Positions 46,578 through 49,511 of a stretch of DNA of 49,511 nt are shown piece after piece. The translations under genes and the position numbers were made by a program. Every line of letters starts with the position of its first letter. The stretch's first letter is position 1. The stretch comes from Pseudomonadota bacterium (GTDB taxonomy: Bacteria; Pseudomonadota; Gammaproteobacteria; Burkholderiales; Thiobacillaceae), in contig JAUXXW010000218.1 in NCBI GenBank assembly GCA_030684775.1, positions 1 through 49,511 on the forward strand, given 5' to 3'. The notes below the pieces were generated by a model. It was given only the letters and a program-made list of their open reading frames with translations, was not told the DNA's origin and made no database searches.

Positions 46578-47273
46578 GTGGATAGCAAGAAGGCGATTGA
46601 TCTTGGAGCAAGAGTGGTGGAACTCCAATCGCTTATGATTGCCTTTGCAACCGATGGAAGGACTCCGGATCAACCCAGCGCTTACCGCGATCTATATGCC
46701 GACGTGACTGTCGAGCTTGAAGATGCGAAGTACGCGAATCCAAACCCCCACAAGTCACTGGAAGTCTTCTTTGCCTTCTGCAAGTTGCAGGACATGAAGA
46801 CCTACGCTAGCCGTCGTGCCTATGTAGAAGAGTTGTACGCCGACATATTGCTAGACCTAAAGCGAATCCAACGTCACGCACCGTCGTCCAAGAATTGGGG
46901 CAAAGCAAACGACGCCCTAAATGATGAGTTGAACCCAATCCGCGCGCAGTGGTTGAAGGCAAAGAACTTCATCTACTCATCAACGCCGGACTTCGAGAAC
47001 TCCATTAAGGAATCTATCAGTGCAGTTGAGTCATGCCTCATGGTCCTGTTGGATGAACCGAACGGAACGCTCGGAAAGATCATCAAGAAGGCTCTCCTAG
47101 ATTCTGATATTGAGCGCCTTATTACCCATGCCTACGGTTACGCCAGCAACAAGGATTTTGTTCGCCATGGCGGTACCACCGCATCTGCCCTCACGAAAGC
47201 CGAAGCGGAGTTTTTTCTAGAATTCGCAGCCATGTCCATCGTGTACATCACGTCCAAGCTGAAGCATGAATAA
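46578..47273 (+). CDS. Abi_C (abortive infection C-terminal)-like protein
   Basis: IKESISAVESCLMVLLDEPNGTLGKIIKKALLDSDIERLITHAYGYASNKDFVRHGGTTASALTKAEAEFFLEFAAMSIVYIT fits the Abi_C pattern. Confidence 0.6.
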   Translation: MDSKKAIDLGARVVELQSLMIAFATDGRTPDQPSAYRDLYADVTVELEDAKYANPNPHKSLEVFFAFCKLQDMKTYASRRAYVEELYADILLDLKRIQRHAPSSKNWGKANDALNDELNPIRAQWLKAKNFIYSSTPDFENSIKESISAVESCLMVLLDEPNGTLGKIIKKALLDSDIERLITHAYGYASNKDFVRHGGTTASALTKAEAEFFLEFAAMSIVYITSKLKHE

Positions 47274-47332
47274 GCCGCCACTAACACAAACGCGAGCCTG
47301 CTCATGACCTTGAACGTTGTTAGGAGCTTTCT

Positions 47333-47953
47333 ATGAATCGAGACGTCTTCGACGCCACGAAAGAGTTTGCTGCCAAGCTCTTTGAGCTTGTTGATCTGCC
47401 TCTATACGACCAGTCGAGCAGATTAGTGACAAGCGATGTTGCTTGTTCAATGTCCCTTGAGCACTGGAGCGCCACACTCCAACTGATGCAATCAGCACTG
47501 CTTCCTTCAGCGGTTACCGTGCATCGGGCTCAATTTGAAGCACTATTGCGCTCAATCTGGATTCTCTATGCTGCCAACGATCAGCAGATCGACAAACTTG
47601 TATCTGACCTAAATCTAGAAACCGATCAGACAGCTAAGAATCTCCCACAAGTGGCAGACATGCTGACCGCGTTGGAAAAGAATGGCCCGGCACAAGCATT
47701 TGAAGCACTAACACGCTTCAAAGACAATTCTTGGAAGGCGCTGAACTCATATGCTCACGCAGGCATCCACCCAATACGGCGTCATGCTGAGGGTTACCCC
47801 ATCCCCTTAATTGAGAGCATTACCAAGAATGCCAACGGACTTGCGGTTGTCGCGGTTATGCAAGCATCAGTCCTAAGCGGTGCTCAGCCTTTGCAGCGCG
47901 AAATCCTAGATCTCGCCTCGAAATATCCTGAATGCATGCCACCGCCACTATGA
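47333..47953 (+). CDS. Hypothetical protein (possibly DUF6988-like)
   Basis: AVTVHRAQFEALLRSIWILYAANDQQIDKLVSDL. Confidence 0.45.
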   Translation: MNRDVFDATKEFAAKLFELVDLPLYDQSSRLVTSDVACSMSLEHWSATLQLMQSALLPSAVTVHRAQFEALLRSIWILYAANDQQIDKLVSDLNLETDQTAKNLPQVADMLTALEKNGPAQAFEALTRFKDNSWKALNSYAHAGIHPIRRHAEGYPIPLIESITKNANGLAVVAVMQASVLSGAQPLQREILDLASKYPECMPPPL

Positions 47954-48588
47954 AGCACCTAACAGCTAAGCAAATGCCGATTCAGACTGAAAGTTTATAC
48001 TCAAACATCACGCTTACGGACGTTCAACTCGCCTCGGCGTATTACCCAATTCTCATTGATCTTGCCAGGCACAAGCATTGCTTGACCTATGGTGAGCTTG
48101 TCGAGCGTGCTCAACGCCTGTACCCGGACAAGCCAGTTGTTAAAAATGCGATTGCAGTCTCCACTGGGCGTCGACTTGATGTAGTCCGCCTCTTCACATC
48201 CGAGCGTGATTTGCCTGACCTCACCTCACTTATCATCAACAAGGGGCTGGGCGAGTGTGGCATCGGCTTCACTCAGCACTTTGACCCAAAGGCAACCCGC
48301 GAAAAGGTTTTTGCGTATGACTGGAGCGAAGTCTCCACGGACTTCGATGGGTTCTTACAGCACACCGAAACCGCAATAAAGCCGCGAAAAAAGGTTAAGA
48401 AGCAGAAGGCTCTCGAATTAATGGCCGAGCATTACAAAAACAACAGAAGTACTTTGCCTCCATCCGTACGAGAGCATCGCGAACTGATCGTGGAGCTAAT
48501 TATGGAAGGCCTCTCTCCCGAAGATGCATTTGCAAAAACGCGCAGCACCTCAGATTCACGTCGAACTGCAGAAATAGTCGATGACTAG
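47932..48588 (+). CDS. Hypothetical protein
   Basis: 218-aa ORF overlapping the previous gene; the start may be internal (MPIQTESLYS). Confidence 0.5.
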   Translation: MHATATMKHLTAKQMPIQTESLYSNITLTDVQLASAYYPILIDLARHKHCLTYGELVERAQRLYPDKPVVKNAIAVSTGRRLDVVRLFTSERDLPDLTSLIINKGLGECGIGFTQHFDPKATREKVFAYDWSEVSTDFDGFLQHTETAIKPRKKVKKQKALELMAEHYKNNRSTLPPSVREHRELIVELIMEGLSPEDAFAKTRSTSDSRRTAEIVDD

Positions 48589-48766
48589 GCATCCACCCCT
48601 GATATTTGAATGGCGGCTCCACCCCAGTCTGCCGCCCGTCAAGACGTCGAAAGCCGGGCGACGGTTGAGGGTCGGGAGCACTTGATGACGACTGGCTGCT
48701 TCCGGGAAGCGAAATTTCACTGGCCGCTTTCCGGCAACGAATTCGAAGAGAGGACAGTCTCGTCGC

Positions 48767-48875
48767 GACCCATTTCGGTCAGCCAGTTTTCTCCATAGCT
48801 GCCGTCCCGCCAAAGCCATGTTCTGCGACCTGGAGTTCTATAAAGCGGCCGTTGGCGACATCACCATTCCGGCCA
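48767..48875 (+). repeat. ~109-bp direct repeat, right copy
   Basis: See 46141-46249. Confidence 0.9.
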
Positions 48876-49047
48876 GTTTCCGCCGTTCAGGAACTGGAAA
48901 ATTTCCCGAATTGAGCGTCAGCAGTACCTCACATTACAGCCCTTCGGAAAATCGAAGTCGGCATCAGTCATTCCGCTAGATTTCGCGCTTTTCAATAGCC
49001 GTTAACACTGATCCAGGGGTTTTGAAGAAGTCATCGCGTGCACAAAA

Positions 49048-49430
49048 TCAGGCATAACGCGCCGCTCCCTCGCTCAACTGTTTTGCAATTTCAGTGCGCA
49101 ATGTTTTCGGCCCGAGCACTACGATGTCGCCTGTTTTCGAAAGAATCCACCAGCGCAGTCGCCAGCTATCGATCAGCGTGGCGGTCAGTTCAAAGCCGTC
49201 TGCGACCGGCTGCAATTTCTGGTCTGCGGCTAGCCTGGTTTCTGCCATCCGTTCGCCAAGCATCTTTGAGACCCATGCTTTGAGCTTGATCGGACCCTTT
49301 TCACCAAAACCAAATCCACCCTGATCGATAAAGCCTTGGAGAGAAAAACCCTTCGGCACGGTCGCGGGCTCGTAGGTGTTGCATCCCGTGTGATTATGTC
49401 CCCGTCCGCAGCTGGCCGCTGTTCCGAGCC
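49048..49430 (-). pseudogene. C-terminal remnant of a WYL-domain transcriptional regulator
   Basis: KGFSLQGFIDQGGFGFGEKGPIKLKAWVSKMLGERMAETRLAADQKLQPVADGFELTATLIDSWRLRWWILSKTGDIVVLGPKTLRTEIAKQLSEGAARYA; no N-terminal part upstream within the window. Confidence 0.65.
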
Positions 49431-49511
49431 CGAGACCTGATGCAGCAACTGATTGAGTCGTTTACACCCTCTGGTGAGGCAACAAACGCCAGCCCCGTAG
49501 CCGGGTCAAGG

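Noticed and set aside
47276-47985. attC-like heptamers (ACCTAAC, GTTAGGA) suggesting integron cassettes
   Set aside because: Only isolated partial matches; no paired palindromic attC arrangement around each gene.

Overview
The window joins two blocks. (1) Roughly 1-24.3 kb is one end of an integrative and conjugative element (ICE) of the PFGI-1/SPI-7/ICEclc-like class. Nearly every gene is on the minus strand, reading away from parA: parA, parB, DUF2857, a winged-helix protein, a STY4528-like replication protein, a TIGR03761/PFL_4669-like protein, a DUF3158-like protein, ssb, an HU-like protein, a C5 DNA methyltransferase, topB (frameshifted), a double DUF3577/STY4534 protein, DUF3275, a DUF6094-type methylase and a deleted radC. 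(2) Roughly 24.4-46 kb is betaproteobacterial-type core chromosome: usp, an NhaD-like antiporter, a PhnD-type hybrid kinase with an HD-GYP regulator, DUF190 and crcB, glycogen phosphorylase, orn, an M48 protease, cytochrome c, a pterin dehydratase, rsgA, ubiT/ubiV/ubiU, a YhcC-like radical SAM protein, an NnrS-like protein, DUF2249 and a geranylgeranyl-reductase-like protein. It ends in a compositionally different 46.1-48.9 kb insert, with an Abi_C-like gene plus two unknown genes between ~109-bp direct repeats, and a truncated WYL regulator remnant. The strongest unusual signals are: (a) a seven-copy iteron-like array with 22-23 bp period inside the STY4528-like replication gene, read in different frames, so the conservation acts on DNA and suggests an embedded replication origin; (b) a repeated structured leader RNA (4 copies, with visible covariation, probably related to the described radC RNA motif) followed by a second recurrent U-tract/CAACCC/hairpin leader before at least eight ICE genes; (c) a -1 frame break in topB at a G4 run; (d) six tandem 'V(A/S)DPR' repeats inside the C5 methyltransferase; (e) palindromic repeats inserted in frame into ubiV and the YhcC-like gene; (f) small ORFs missed by the 60-aa cutoff. 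All family names come from reading the translations; no searches were run.
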